Assembly (NCBI RefSeq): GCF_000733295.1 | Contig: NZ_JPMI01000201.1 | Span: forward strand, 1 to 64,000 | Length of the DNA stretch: 64,000 nucleotides | Origin: Archangium violaceum Cb vi76 | Lineage (GTDB): Bacteria; Myxococcota; Myxococcia; Myxococcales; Myxococcaceae | Direction: 5' to 3' | Shown: positions 63,953 through 64,000 of the stretch, in pieces | Layout of the letters: each line of letters opens with the position of its first letter | Position numbering within the stretch: position 1 is the first letter of the stretch | Notes under the pieces: generated by a model | Database searches by the model: none | What the model saw: the letters and a program-made list of their open reading frames with translations, nothing else | Told to the model about the DNA's origin: nothing | Position numbers and translations under genes: made by a program

Positions 63953-64000
63953 GACGTCTGCCTCCGTGGATGGTCGTCCACGTCCTGCGACTCCTGCGCT
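63949..64000 (-). CDS. C-terminal end of the gene upstream of sctV
   Basis: A frame entering from the right edge reads AQESQDVDDHPRRQTS and stops with TGA at 63951-63949, overlapping the sctV ATG as ATGA. The overlap supports a real, co-transcribed gene, probably another secretion component. Too little is visible to name it. Confidence 0.5.
   Translation of the reverse strand, partial: AQESQDVDDHPRRQTS

Overview
The window looks like a chromosome segment of a fruiting myxobacterium (Myxococcota, probably Cystobacterineae such as Archangium, Cystobacter or Melittangium). The evidence is its very high G+C, the CarD/CarG pair (a myxobacterial hallmark), many short lipoproteins, a tandem PilZ protein and an SctV-type secretion gene. 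No rRNA, tRNA or CRISPR array was seen. The genus is inference.

Region 1 (1-15.6 kb) is accessory. Two minus-strand operons encode mostly envelope proteins. Operon A (5855->109) encodes an ExbB/TolQ/MotA-like membrane protein, an ExbD/TolR-like partner, a 425-aa protein with a Pro/Gly-rich linker, a 720-aa lipoprotein and a 134-aa protein that appears to start at CTG. Operon B (15238->11318) encodes a lipoprotein, an exported protein, a second lipoprotein and a membrane-anchored trypsin-like protease. A SARP/BTAD-type regulator with an ATPase domain lies just upstream of operon A. The same pair of CGTGACT-type heptamers, repeated at an 11-bp period, lies upstream of both operons. This suggests one regulator and one two-part system, which I do not recognise as described. 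Between the operons sit a hypothetical gene, a FeeM/LuxI-fold N-acyl synthase followed by a haem-oxygenase-like di-iron oxidase, and an ORF-less class C-type group II intron placed right behind the operon B terminator.

Region 2 (15.6-33.5 kb) is an almost complete division and cell wall cluster on the minus strand: mraZ, a STAS gene, rsmH, ftsL, ftsI, murE, murF, mraY, murD, ftsW, murG, murC, murB, ddl, ftsQ, ftsA. It has a four-repeat MraZ operator at its head and a terminator after ftsA. ftsZ is not present.

Region 3 (33.7-44.7 kb) holds several lipoproteins, a PilZ protein, a long acyl-CoA dehydrogenase, the carD-carG pair, and an envelope protein with a GT39-like glycosyltransferase. Region 4 (44.7-49.8 kb) is an amine catabolism cluster: iron alcohol dehydrogenase, glutamine-synthetase-like ligase, aldehyde dehydrogenase and class I amidotransferase. 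Region 5 (49.8-61.9 kb) carries a small hypothetical gene, an AI-2E family permease, rho, ligA, acylphosphatase, a DUF3052 protein, an RNase E/G with a large insertion, a YihY-family membrane protein and an IHF-like protein. The window ends in a type III secretion export gate gene (sctV) and the tail of its upstream neighbour.
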